Shown here: positions 1-10,029 of the stretch, piece by piece
How positions within the stretch are numbered: position 1 is the first letter of the stretch
Layout of the letters: each line of letters begins with the position of its first letter
The notes under the pieces: generated by a model
Told to the model about the DNA's origin: nothing
The model's database searches: none
What the model saw: the letters and a program-made list of their open reading frames with translations, nothing else
NCBI GenBank assembly: GCA_039033415.1
Contig: JBCCCR010000014.1
Coordinates: 1-64,000, forward strand
Direction of reading: 5' to 3'
Source: Pseudomonadota bacterium
GTDB taxonomy: Bacteria; Pseudomonadota; Gammaproteobacteria; Xanthomonadales; SZUA-38
Length of the DNA: 64,000 nucleotides
Translations under genes and position numbers: made by a program

Positions 1-136
1 CCCGAAGGGAGCCCCCTTGGGCACCAATAACCGCGTTGCATCGCTTGCCAAGGGCTACGGCCATTGCCGGCGCGATGCGCCTTGTTCTTGGCGCCCAACG
101 GGGCTCTGAAACGCAACGAACTTGCCAAACAGGACA

Positions 137-730
137 CTAGTCACCTTCCGTAGCCACCGCCTTCTGTGACTCCAAGGATTTCACCAGCGCAAGAAATGGA
201 TCGGGATACGGCCCGGCAAAACGGAGTTCATAGTTGCGGTACTGAGTCGGATGGTTTTCGGGCAGCCAGGTCAGCACCTGGGTCAGCCTATTGGTGCGCC
301 GGACAAAGAAGCGGGTGCCGCTTACATGTCGAGCAACAAGCTGGCCCATGTAGTTGATCTTGCCGGGCTCTATCTCAAATGCGGTTGTGTCTTCACCCAG
401 CGAAATCTTGTAGGCCCGCCCCCAGATCCCAACCGTAAGATTTCTAAAATAATAGCGGCCGGCATCGAGCGCGATCAGGCGATGAGATACGCCTTTCTTC
501 AGGTCATCAAGCCCACGATGGAACAGGCCGCCATCTCGCTTGAGCTCAATATCCACCGCGTCGAAGTTCAGGTCGGTGGACAACAGCAGGTATCCCTGGT
601 TGTCCTTGAGACTCGGCGGGGGGGGCGACTCTGCCCCGGCGGTAACCTGCACGGCTGACATTAGGGCAGCGCCCAGCAGGAACGTCCAAAAAATCGGTTT
701 GCCGCGGGTGAGCGCCGCGCTGCGAGACAT
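137..730 (-). CDS. Small secreted protein of unknown function (DUF2846-like)
   Basis: 197 codons. The ATG at 730 is preferred over an upstream GTG at 778 because it places a basic stretch and a hydrophobic core (FWTFLLGAALMSAV) at the N-terminus, with a plausible signal peptidase site after AGA. The mature part of about 165 residues looks beta-rich and has no cysteine lipobox, so it is probably periplasmic or secreted. The segment PGKINYMGQL and the alternation of short strands recall DUF2846-type envelope proteins, but this is a recollection of pattern and not an alignment. It stands alone, with the lipase downstream-to-upstream on the same strand (its stop is about 95 bp from this start), so the two could be cotranscribed. 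No function is proposed. Confidence 0.6.
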   Translation of the reverse strand: MSRSAALTRGKPIFWTFLLGAALMSAVQVTAGAESPPPPSLKDNQGYLLLSTDLNFDAVDIELKRDGGLFHRGLDDLKKGVSHRLIALDAGRYYFRNLTVGIWGRAYKISLGEDTTAFEIEPGKINYMGQLVARHVSGTRFFVRRTNRLTQVLTWLPENHPTQYRNYELRFAGPYPDPFLALVKSLESQKAVATEGD

Positions 731-824
731 CACTCTATGGTTCTGCGTTAGTGACGAGACCAGCGTTAATCTTGCCACAACGGGATACGAAAAAAATCCT
801 TCCGTAACGAAATTTTGCCGACGA

Positions 825-1565
825 CTACCCGGCGCCGTCCAGCGGCGGCGCGGCTGGAGAAAACCGTCCGTGACGCAGGAAGTGGATCACCTGTTCGAGC
901 ACATCCGGGGCACGCATCATAAACGTGTGGGTATGGGGCACCTCGATGAAGTCCGACATCCCGTCGACCTTGGTGTTTTCCACATGCACCTTGCCATCGT
1001 CGGGATTGGGTAGGCTTAGGGACAGAATCGGGTTCATGGAGCGCGTCCCCGCGATGACGCCCAGCGAAAACGACACCGGTCCGAGCTGTCGCGGTACGCT
1101 GTCCGGATCGGTTCCCAGCTGCATGCCGGCCGGGCCGTTGAGGAGCCGAAACCCCGGAATTCGGCGCCAGTTGTCCACCACGTGGCTACCTTGGTTCGGC
1201 GGGCCCAGCATCACCACGTGGCCAAGGTTTTCTATCACCTTGCGAGCCAGGTAATACCGCACCAGGATGCCGCCCAGGGAATGCGTTACGAGATGGATTT
1301 TGGTGGGCTGATGTTGGGTACAGGCATCGACCCCATCCTGAACCGCAGGTATCGCCAGCTCCTCCACCGGAGCGCTGCGCGAATCGTAGCCGATGTTGGC
1401 CACCTCATAGCCTTGCGTCGCAAGCGTCTTTTCCATGCGCTTCATGGAACGATCGGATCTGGCCAGGCCATGCAGTAGGACCACACATTCCGTAGCGGCT
1501 GGAGGAATGGCCTTCACGACCTGCTGGCTTGCCAGGCCGGCCATAAGCGTCAGGACTTCGAGCAT
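825..1565 (-). CDS. Alpha/beta hydrolase, lipase-like (PGAP1/EstA type)
   Basis: 246 residues, close to the usual size of small bacterial lipases. The oxyanion-hole motif LLHGLARS lies near residues 30-37 and the nucleophile elbow THSLGG places the catalytic serine at about residue 96. A late Asp (in KVDGMSDF) and His (in PHTHTFM) can complete the triad. A short hydrophobic N-terminus (LEVLTLMAGLASQQ) may be a weak signal peptide. Family knowledge suggests hydrolysis of acyl esters, but the substrate cannot be inferred. The gene is divergent from the beta-helix protein at 1689, with 123 bp between starts, and reads towards the small secreted protein. Confidence 0.8.
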   Translation of the reverse strand: MLEVLTLMAGLASQQVVKAIPPAATECVVLLHGLARSDRSMKRMEKTLATQGYEVANIGYDSRSAPVEELAIPAVQDGVDACTQHQPTKIHLVTHSLGGILVRYYLARKVIENLGHVVMLGPPNQGSHVVDNWRRIPGFRLLNGPAGMQLGTDPDSVPRQLGPVSFSLGVIAGTRSMNPILSLSLPNPDDGKVHVENTKVDGMSDFIEVPHTHTFMMRAPDVLEQVIHFLRHGRFSPAAPPLDGAG

Positions 1566-1688
1566 CGGTCAAAAAGCCGAAAAAACACGCTGAGAGATTG
1601 CCCTAGGCCGGCCCCTGCTGTCCAGCGATCGACAGCCGCGCGGAATCCGCCGCGTGTGCACTTTTCCCGACCATGACGTTTAAGGGGC

Positions 1689-3170
1689 ATGAGCTACTCA
1701 TCCAGCCAGGATTTTGCCGGACCGCGGATTCCGTTCCCAATACCGACGGGTCGCCTGATCCCGGTCTTAGTGCTTGCCGCGGTCGCAGCAGCCTTTGGGG
1801 CCGCGCATGCGCAGATTGTCATCAACACCTACTTCGAGGTCATCGTCGATAACCTCGACGATAGTACTTTCTCGACGCCGGGCTGTACTCTCCGCGACGC
1901 GGTGGCTTCATTGAACGCCGGCAGCAACGTCGACGGCTGTCTGCGCGCGGTACGAACCGGCAGCCAGCCAAACACCATCGTGTTCGATCCAACCCTTTTT
2001 CCAGGCCAAATCTTCCTGGAAGATGAACTGGCGGTGACGTCCCCGCTCCGAATAGCGGGCTCTGAGACGCTCACGCTGGAAATTAGCGGACAAAATCAGA
2101 GCCGCATATTTCGGGTGACGGACACGGGCAGCCTCGAGGTGGAGCATCTGACGCTGCAGCAGGGTTACACCCAAACCGTCGGCGGTGCCATTCTGAGCGC
2201 AGCGCCGGTCACCCTCCGACACTGCGAGGTGAACAGCTCCCGTGCCGATGACTATGGAGGCGGTGTCGTCGCAACCGACCTGATTGTCGAGCACTGCACC
2301 TTCGACGGTAACCGCAGCAACCTGGGCGGCGCCATCGGCAACGTTGGAACGCTGCGGGTTGTCGACAGCGTCTTTAGCAACAACGAAGCAACGGGCAGCG
2401 ATGGCGGTGGCGCTATCGTTATTGAGAGTTCAGTCGCTGAGATCCTGCAGAGTCGTTTTGTCAGCAACAGCGCCTTGGCCGGTGGGGCGATACTGACGGC
2501 TCAAAGCTTTTTCGCCACCACCACGGTGATCGCTAGCACCTTCGAAAACAATCGAGCAACCTCCGGCTTCGGCTCGTCGATCAGGCAACTCGGTGGCGAA
2601 GCGCTGGTGCAGCAATCCCTGTTTATCGATACGCCCGATTCGCGCGACGAGTGGCAGATCTATCAGTTGACCCCGTCCACAAAGATGCAGATCGAAAACA
2701 GCACCTTCACGGGCAATGACGGTATCGCCGCCGAATCCGACATCACGCTGCTCCACGTGACCATGACTCTGACCCCGCCCCAGGCGAGCGCCACGATAAG
2801 CCTGGAGCGGGAATCGACAACCGCGCGAATCCGCGATTCGATTTTTACCGCTATGGGAAACCAGGGCTGTCGGGGCAGCAACGCGAACGTGGTGGAAAAC
2901 CGAAGCAACATCTTCAGCATCAATCTCTGCCCGGAAACGGGCCCCAACATTATCGCCAGCGACGCGCAGCTTGGGCCGCTGCAGGATAACGGCGGGCCGA
3001 CGCTGTCTCGCGCCCCGCTTCCAGGTAGCCCCTCGGTCAATGCCGCCAGCATCTTCTGCCTGCCAACGGATCAGCGCGGCTTCGATCGCGGCAACATCCC
3101 GTGTGATATCGGTGCGGTGGAGCTGGACGCCTCGGGCGCGCTGTTTCGAGACGGGTTCGAGTCGCCCTAG
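1689..3170 (+). CDS. Secreted right-handed beta-helix protein with CSLREA-like N-terminus and FRDGFE tail
   Basis: 493 residues, ATG preceded by AAGGGG. Residues about 22-41 form a signal peptide ending AHA. The mature N-terminus carries the pattern VDNLDDSTF...CTLRDAV, typical of CSLREA domains found on bacterial surface proteins. It is followed by repeated GGAI / N-x-A / VEHCTF-type turns from about residue 150 to 400, as in parallel beta-helices of polymorphic outer-membrane proteins. The protein ends in LFRDGFESP; the same FRDGFE motif occurs near the C-terminus of the 4427-residue protein at 42559, suggesting a shared sorting or anchoring tag. Likely surface-exposed or secreted, adhesin-like; ligand unknown. 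Confidence 0.75.
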   Translation: MSYSSSQDFAGPRIPFPIPTGRLIPVLVLAAVAAAFGAAHAQIVINTYFEVIVDNLDDSTFSTPGCTLRDAVASLNAGSNVDGCLRAVRTGSQPNTIVFDPTLFPGQIFLEDELAVTSPLRIAGSETLTLEISGQNQSRIFRVTDTGSLEVEHLTLQQGYTQTVGGAILSAAPVTLRHCEVNSSRADDYGGGVVATDLIVEHCTFDGNRSNLGGAIGNVGTLRVVDSVFSNNEATGSDGGGAIVIESSVAEILQSRFVSNSALAGGAILTAQSFFATTTVIASTFENNRATSGFGSSIRQLGGEALVQQSLFIDTPDSRDEWQIYQLTPSTKMQIENSTFTGNDGIAAESDITLLHVTMTLTPPQASATISLERESTTARIRDSIFTAMGNQGCRGSNANVVENRSNIFSINLCPETGPNIIASDAQLGPLQDNGGPTLSRAPLPGSPSVNAASIFCLPTDQRGFDRGNIPCDIGAVELDASGALFRDGFESP

Positions 3171-3285
3171 CAAAAGGGTCGATTGGCGGTTGTCTAAGGC
3201 GTCAAGAAAATTACTTCGACACGACGACGCAGCCGGTAGTCATTTGCTCGGCGCTCCGGCATGATCAAGGTTCTACGGGCAATTG

Positions 3286-3298
3286 AAAGGAGGTGATC
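3286..3298 (+). promoter_or_regulatory. Extended Shine-Dalgarno, 13 nt complementary to the 16S 3' end
   Basis: AAAGGAGGTGATC is a perfect complement to the canonical 3' tail of 16S rRNA (GATCACCTCCTTT) and lies with GGAGG seven bases before an ATG at 3301. This is far stronger than any other ribosome binding site in the window and decides the start of the tiny ORF that follows. Confidence 0.75.
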
Positions 3299-3300
3299 AC

Positions 3301-3366
3301 ATGTCGAGTGAGTATCAAACGGTTATGAGTCTGCAGTCGTGTGAGGAGGGAGCGGTCCAACGCTGA
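3301..3366 (+). CDS. Putative 21-residue small protein or leader peptide
   Basis: ATG to TGA, 22 codons; the product begins MSSEYQTVMSLQ and ends GAVQR, with one cysteine. The case for translation is the unusually strong Shine-Dalgarno at 3286-3298. There is no hydrophobic segment and no family I recognise. It is followed by a short hairpin (GGGCAG-GTT-CTGCCC, 3386-3400) and then a strong terminator at 3412-3438, so gene plus terminator could be an independent transcript of under 200 nt. Alternatives are a leader peptide without downstream genes, a regulatory small RNA carrying a decoy ribosome binding site, or a RiPP-like precursor; nothing nearby supports the last. Confidence 0.45.
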   Translation: MSSEYQTVMSLQSCEEGAVQR

Positions 3367-3411
3367 TCGCACCACGGCAACACGAGGGCAGGTTCTGCCC
3401 GACTCACGGAA

Positions 3412-3438
3412 GGCCGCGCACTGCGCGGCCTTTTTTTT
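3412..3438 (+). terminator. Rho-independent terminator (likely bidirectional with katG)
   Basis: GGCCGCGC (3412-3419), loop ACT, GCGCGGCC (3423-3430), then eight T residues (3431-3438). It ends the transcript carrying the 21-codon ORF. In the other direction it lies just downstream of the katG stop and may also terminate katG, although the U-tract is only on the plus-strand transcript. Confidence 0.85.
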
Positions 3439-3462
3439 GGTTACTAGGGTGCTTGCGGTTGA

Positions 3463-6114
<2,652 letters not shown>

Positions 6115-6984
6115 TTACGGCACCGTCGCGCGCGCTCTGGCTCGCAGCGACAGGATCAGAATTCCGCCGATGATGAGCACCCCTCCGGCCACCAGCCCCC
6201 AGCTGAGGCGGTCGCCCCACATGACGATGCCTAGCACAATCGCCAGCAGCGGGGTCATCAGCAGATAGGGTGTGACGTAAGCGACGGGGTGGCGCTGGAT
6301 CAGAAAGAAGAAAATGCCGTGCGCCACGATCGAGGCGCCGAGCGCCGAGTACACCACCCCACCCCAATGCTGCCACTGTGCCTCGGTAAACAGCTCTGGA
6401 CTGGGCCGCTCCAGCAGCAAAACCACCGGTGTCAACGCCACAATGGAAATCAGAGCGGTCCAGGCCTGAAAGCCCAGCGGGTCCATGCCGCGGATACCCC
6501 GCATCAATACCGTACCCAGCGACATCGAGAACGCGGCGAGCAGCACCAGCAAAGCGCTGTCGAGCTGCGAAAACACTTTGGGGTCAAAACCCAGCACGAG
6601 GACTCCCGCAAACGCCACGCTGATGGACAGCACCGATCGCCACCCGAGACGCTCCTTCAGCAAAATCGCGGCCATCACCGCTGACATGGGGATGTAGGCC
6701 TGTACCAAGATCGCCACGGACGAAATATCGTCGGAGAGCTGCAGCCCCCAAAAATTGAGGCCGAAGTGCAGCGCACCCGTCAGCACAGCAACGGCGACGA
6801 GTCGCCACCATTGGCCCGCCGGCGGCCGCTTCAGAAATGGCAGCAGCACAATCATCACCAGGATGAAGCGCAGCAGGGTGAAGAGGAATGGCGGAAAGTG
6901 CAGCAGCCCGGTCGCCGAGGCAATAAAGTTAAACGCCCAGACCAGGCACGCAACAAAAATCAGCAGTAGATGAGGCGCAGGCAT
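6115..6984 (-). CDS. EamA-family (DMT superfamily) transporter
   Basis: 289 residues with about ten hydrophobic segments arranged as two EamA repeats (roughly residues 5-135 and 145-280), the classic ten-helix drug/metabolite transporter layout. It begins directly with a membrane helix (LLLIFVACLVWAFNFIASA), where W-x-x-N-F is a typical first-helix pattern. Family members export amino acids, metabolites or drugs across the inner membrane; the substrate cannot be read from sequence. The tail is short and basic (RARARATVP). It has no operon partner: katG lies beyond a 489-bp gap downstream and the esterase gene beyond a 265-bp gap upstream. Confidence 0.88.
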   Translation of the reverse strand: MPAPHLLLIFVACLVWAFNFIASATGLLHFPPFLFTLLRFILVMIVLLPFLKRPPAGQWWRLVAVAVLTGALHFGLNFWGLQLSDDISSVAILVQAYIPMSAVMAAILLKERLGWRSVLSISVAFAGVLVLGFDPKVFSQLDSALLVLLAAFSMSLGTVLMRGIRGMDPLGFQAWTALISIVALTPVVLLLERPSPELFTEAQWQHWGGVVYSALGASIVAHGIFFFLIQRHPVAYVTPYLLMTPLLAIVLGIVMWGDRLSWGLVAGGVLIIGGILILSLRARARATVP

Positions 6985-7249
6985 TCAGTCACGCTGATCT
7001 TGTAACGCCTGAGCGTAAGCCGGCAGTCGCATCACCTGCAGCAAGGATCTGCGATCGGGGAAGCAGCTTTTCGTTCATCGGGTCCGATGCGGTCGGCAGC
7101 CGGCAAGTCTAGTGGTTTGCTGCGCGTGTGTCTGCCGTCGGGTCCGCATTGTCAGGGTCCAGATAAAGATACAGTGGGCGTAGGTTAGCCCTGTTCCATT
7201 ACCCTGACCCTGACCAATTCAATCGATTGTGGTGCCTAACGTTCCTTTG

Positions 7250-8914
7250 TCAGCGGGTCAGTGCTTCGCAGAATACATCTGGCGCAAGTCGAGTCAGCGG
7301 AATGCTGCCAGTCTCGCCGCTGTCGAGTTCGAAGTCGAAATTCGCTTCCGTGCAGGAAACAAAGGTCAATCTCCCGCCGCCGACGGGTGACGTCGAAACC
7401 GACTGCGGCAAATCGAATTGTCCGCCCATCGTTTGACTGATCACCATCTCCGACTCAACGCCGAGCGTGCTCCCTTGAGCCGTCATCCATCGTTGCTCAA
7501 CAGCGCCGATTTTTTGATCTGATGCCTCACCAAACGTAAACCACGCGGCGAAAAGAACCTGAGCGGCCGGCACAACATCAAAAACCAACCCCTGTCCCGG
7601 GGTCGATGGATCGAACCATGCGCCGCTCAGTCCTGCGTTCATCGTGTTAAGCGTTTTGGGAATCGGCGCATTGCCGATCGGGTTCCCGCAAAGCGTATCG
7701 GGCAAGAGTCGGGTTAGCGCAATCTCTCCCCCCAGTCCATCGTCGAACTGGTAGGACAGGCGCGCCTCTGTGCAGCCGAAGAAACGCAGTTTCGCACTCC
7801 CCACAACTCGGGTTTCCGCTGGATCAGCTCTCAGGAAACGACCACTGCTCGTGCTCAGTATGTCCAAATCTGCTTCGGCGCCGACGTAGTCCCCCTGAAG
7901 CGTCAGCCAACGCTGCTCATCGCCACCATCACCCGACGCAGACACATCGAACGTGAACCACGCTGCGAACAATGACGTGTTTGACGGAATAGGTTCAACG
8001 AGCAGCCCCTGTCCAGGATTATCCGGATCGAACCAGGCGCCGGTCAATCCGCCATCAATCTCAAACGCAGCTTCCGGGCGAACGAAACGCGTCATAAAAT
8101 CAAGCGAGTTAAACCGCAGATCAATGCCAGCAGCGTTGTCAAAGATCGAGTGGCGAAATCGATGAACTTCGGTGGCCTCAACCACGCAAAGCCTGACCTC
8201 GGTCCCGACGTTGCAGGAATTGTCCACCCGGCATGAATGCTGCGGCGCGAAGTCCTCGCTGGTGATAGGCCCCTGGCAGCCGTTTTGCTGACGCCAGAAG
8301 TTCATCGTCTCATTAGCGCCAAGGGTCGTCTCACCAAAGGAGTTGGTTCCGCCCTGAAACCCCACGAGTTGATCCGTCATACCGCGAAAAGCCATGAGCG
8401 GAATAGCTCTCGGCAACCGGCAACCGATTTCAAATTCCGGCCGCAGCGGCGCCGCGATGGTGGCGGCTGCAGCAAACCGATCCGGAGCTTCGCACAGCAG
8501 CCGATAAGCCATTTCACCGCCGTCGGAAAACCCCATGATGTAGATGCGATCCTGGTCTATGGGGGTTTGCCGCGCGATCTCGTCGATCATTGCCAGTACA
8601 AACCCCACGTCATCTCTGCCAGCCGCGCCAAGACCGGAGTTCCAGCCCGTGCCCGAATGCGGGAATGCGGTCACCAGGTCGCTGCTGTGGAATGCCGGGT
8701 TAAAACCGAATCTCGATCGATATTCGCCGGTCGACCAGAGTACGTAGTGAAAGTCGATGACCAGCGGCAGGGCTCCGCCTCCGCTCGTTGGCGGAACGTA
8801 TAGGTCATAAAGGCGAGTCTGCCCACCATGCTCTAGCGTCAGCTCAGACTGTAACTGACCGCAAGCCAAGCCCGACCAGCCGACACATAAGATCAGAGTT
8901 ATTGCTCTCCACAT
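7250..8914 (-). CDS. Secreted PHB-depolymerase/feruloyl-esterase-like hydrolase with duplicated C-terminal domain
   Basis: 554 residues from the ATG at 8914, chosen because GGAGAAG lies eight bases upstream and a signal peptide (LILCVGWSGLACG) follows at once; an upstream TTG at 8932 is less likely. The first 280 residues form an alpha/beta hydrolase of the LpqC/PHB depolymerase type: nucleophile motif GFSDGGEM, acid in AFRGMTDQL, and histidine in HRFRHSIFD. The rest is two tandem copies of an about 120-residue beta-rich module, each starting G-L-x-GAWFDP...PGQGL and containing LFAAWFTF, then RW(L/M)T-x-QG, a cysteine (FFGCTEA / FVSCTEA) and a closing LTRL-PD-x-(L/F)C. These are probably binding or attachment domains. 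Polyester or aryl-ester substrates are plausible but unproven. Confidence 0.8.
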   Translation of the reverse strand: MWRAITLILCVGWSGLACGQLQSELTLEHGGQTRLYDLYVPPTSGGGALPLVIDFHYVLWSTGEYRSRFGFNPAFHSSDLVTAFPHSGTGWNSGLGAAGRDDVGFVLAMIDEIARQTPIDQDRIYIMGFSDGGEMAYRLLCEAPDRFAAAATIAAPLRPEFEIGCRLPRAIPLMAFRGMTDQLVGFQGGTNSFGETTLGANETMNFWRQQNGCQGPITSEDFAPQHSCRVDNSCNVGTEVRLCVVEATEVHRFRHSIFDNAAGIDLRFNSLDFMTRFVRPEAAFEIDGGLTGAWFDPDNPGQGLLVEPIPSNTSLFAAWFTFDVSASGDGGDEQRWLTLQGDYVGAEADLDILSTSSGRFLRADPAETRVVGSAKLRFFGCTEARLSYQFDDGLGGEIALTRLLPDTLCGNPIGNAPIPKTLNTMNAGLSGAWFDPSTPGQGLVFDVVPAAQVLFAAWFTFGEASDQKIGAVEQRWMTAQGSTLGVESEMVISQTMGGQFDLPQSVSTSPVGGGRLTFVSCTEANFDFELDSGETGSIPLTRLAPDVFCEALTR

Positions 8915-9272
8915 GTTTGCGCTTCTCCACAAGATAATCCGGCGGAGCTACTAGAAACCTTTGAGGCCTCTTGCGTAACGAAAGGCTGACGAACAAAGCG
9001 CAAAATTCTCCTCTGAGAGCCACAACTCCGCAAAAGAGATATACCATCGAGTGAGTTAGAACGGCTCGCGTTCGCCCAGCTGACTGGGGCAACGGAAGGC
9101 TCACCTGTGAGGGGCATCGCGCGCGATTCCTACGAGAAAGCGAGAATCCAGCCCATTTCGATGAGATTCGTAGTTTTGTCGCCGGTTCTTCGCTGTGTTT
9201 TCGTTACCCGCATGAGGGCCATCGATACCTTTAGGTCTCGGCCGGCATTGCCCGGTAACTTGGAGGAAGATC
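8915..9272. other. Divergent intergenic region
   Basis: 358 bp between the esterase (minus strand) and the secreted protein at 9273 (plus strand). It must hold both promoters. I see no clear -35/-10 pair and no convincing ORF; a short inverted repeat CTCAC-CTG-TGAG occurs near 9101. GGAGGAAGATC at the right edge is the ribosome binding site for the 9273 gene. Confidence 0.45.
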
Positions 9273-9962
9273 ATGTCCCAACTCAACACTAATCGCTTCC
9301 GCGCCTTTGCTATTGGCCTGTGCCTTGGTCTAAGTACGTTGGCAATCAGCCCAGCCCAGGCTGAGGAAAACAAGCGAATCTTCAACAACTGCGACGTCAC
9401 GCCGGTTACAGATTTTTGGCACGGCGCGTTTACCGGCAACGAAATGGGCGGCCGCGCCGGTCTTTGCACCACGCGACGCGGCTTGACGGGCAACATGCAG
9501 GTGAGCGGCATGGTCCCGGGGAGTCCTTACACCGTTTGGTGGGTCTACATCGACAACCCAGGGGCATGCGGCAATTTTCCGCTGACGCCCGAGAACTCCG
9601 AGGTCCCAATCCCAGAACCGCTGGGCTACGCGACACCCTGTGGCCTGGCGGATTTTTTCACTCCGGACGAGTCCGGCGAGTTCCTCAATCCGCTTGTGGT
9701 GTTCGGCAGAATGGATGGGATTCTGGCCAACGATCGACGCACCAACAATTTCAAAGGGAGCTTTAAGGACTTCTACCCGAGCTCAGGCTCTCAGGTTTGG
9801 ATGTTTGTTTTCGGCCATGGGCCGGCCAAGCTCGAAGACAATCGGGAGCTGGCTCGGCAGTTGCTTACCCCCGAGGACCCGCTGTCCGGCATACCGCACG
9901 TCGGTATTGAGGGCAGACCGTTCGGCTACCCCGCCGGCGTCGCGGTGTTTCGGGTTCCATGA
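9273..9962 (+). CDS. Secreted protein of unknown function
   Basis: 229 residues, ATG with GGAGGAAG just upstream. A signal peptide spans residues 1-30 (AFAIGLCLGLSTLAISPAQA), so the product is periplasmic or secreted. The mature protein has five cysteines (for example NNCDVT, AGLCTT, PGACGN, TPCGLA), suggesting disulfides. It contains the segment SPYTVWWVYIDNP, the kind of strand seen in secreted beta-sandwich proteins whose texts mention 'exposure' of gas or ligand; I do not recognise the family. It faces a CadC-like regulator at 10030 across a long hairpin, so the regulator is a candidate controller, but only by position. Confidence 0.7.
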   Translation: MSQLNTNRFRAFAIGLCLGLSTLAISPAQAEENKRIFNNCDVTPVTDFWHGAFTGNEMGGRAGLCTTRRGLTGNMQVSGMVPGSPYTVWWVYIDNPGACGNFPLTPENSEVPIPEPLGYATPCGLADFFTPDESGEFLNPLVVFGRMDGILANDRRTNNFKGSFKDFYPSSGSQVWMFVFGHGPAKLEDNRELARQLLTPEDPLSGIPHVGIEGRPFGYPAGVAVFRVP

Positions 9963-9969
9963 CGGATCG

Positions 9970-10004
9970 CAGCGCGAGGGTGCGTTTGACGCACCCTCGC
10001 GCTG
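9970..10004. terminator. Perfect 15-bp hairpin between convergent genes
   Basis: CAGCGCGAGGGTGCG (9970-9984), five-base loop, then its exact reverse complement (9990-10004). It sits between the stop at 9962 and the stop of the convergent regulator at 10030, the expected place for a bidirectional terminator. No T-tract follows on either strand, so termination would be Rho-assisted or it may instead protect 3' ends. Confidence 0.6.
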
Positions 10005-10029
10005 AATGGGGCAGTTCTCCCAAGAAGGG

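Noticed and set aside
7151-7214. Inverted repeat GTCAGGGT ... ACCCTGAC separated by 42 bp
   Set aside because: Arms are only 8 bp and the repeat is part of a small CCCTGA run; no gene or attachment-site context supports a function.
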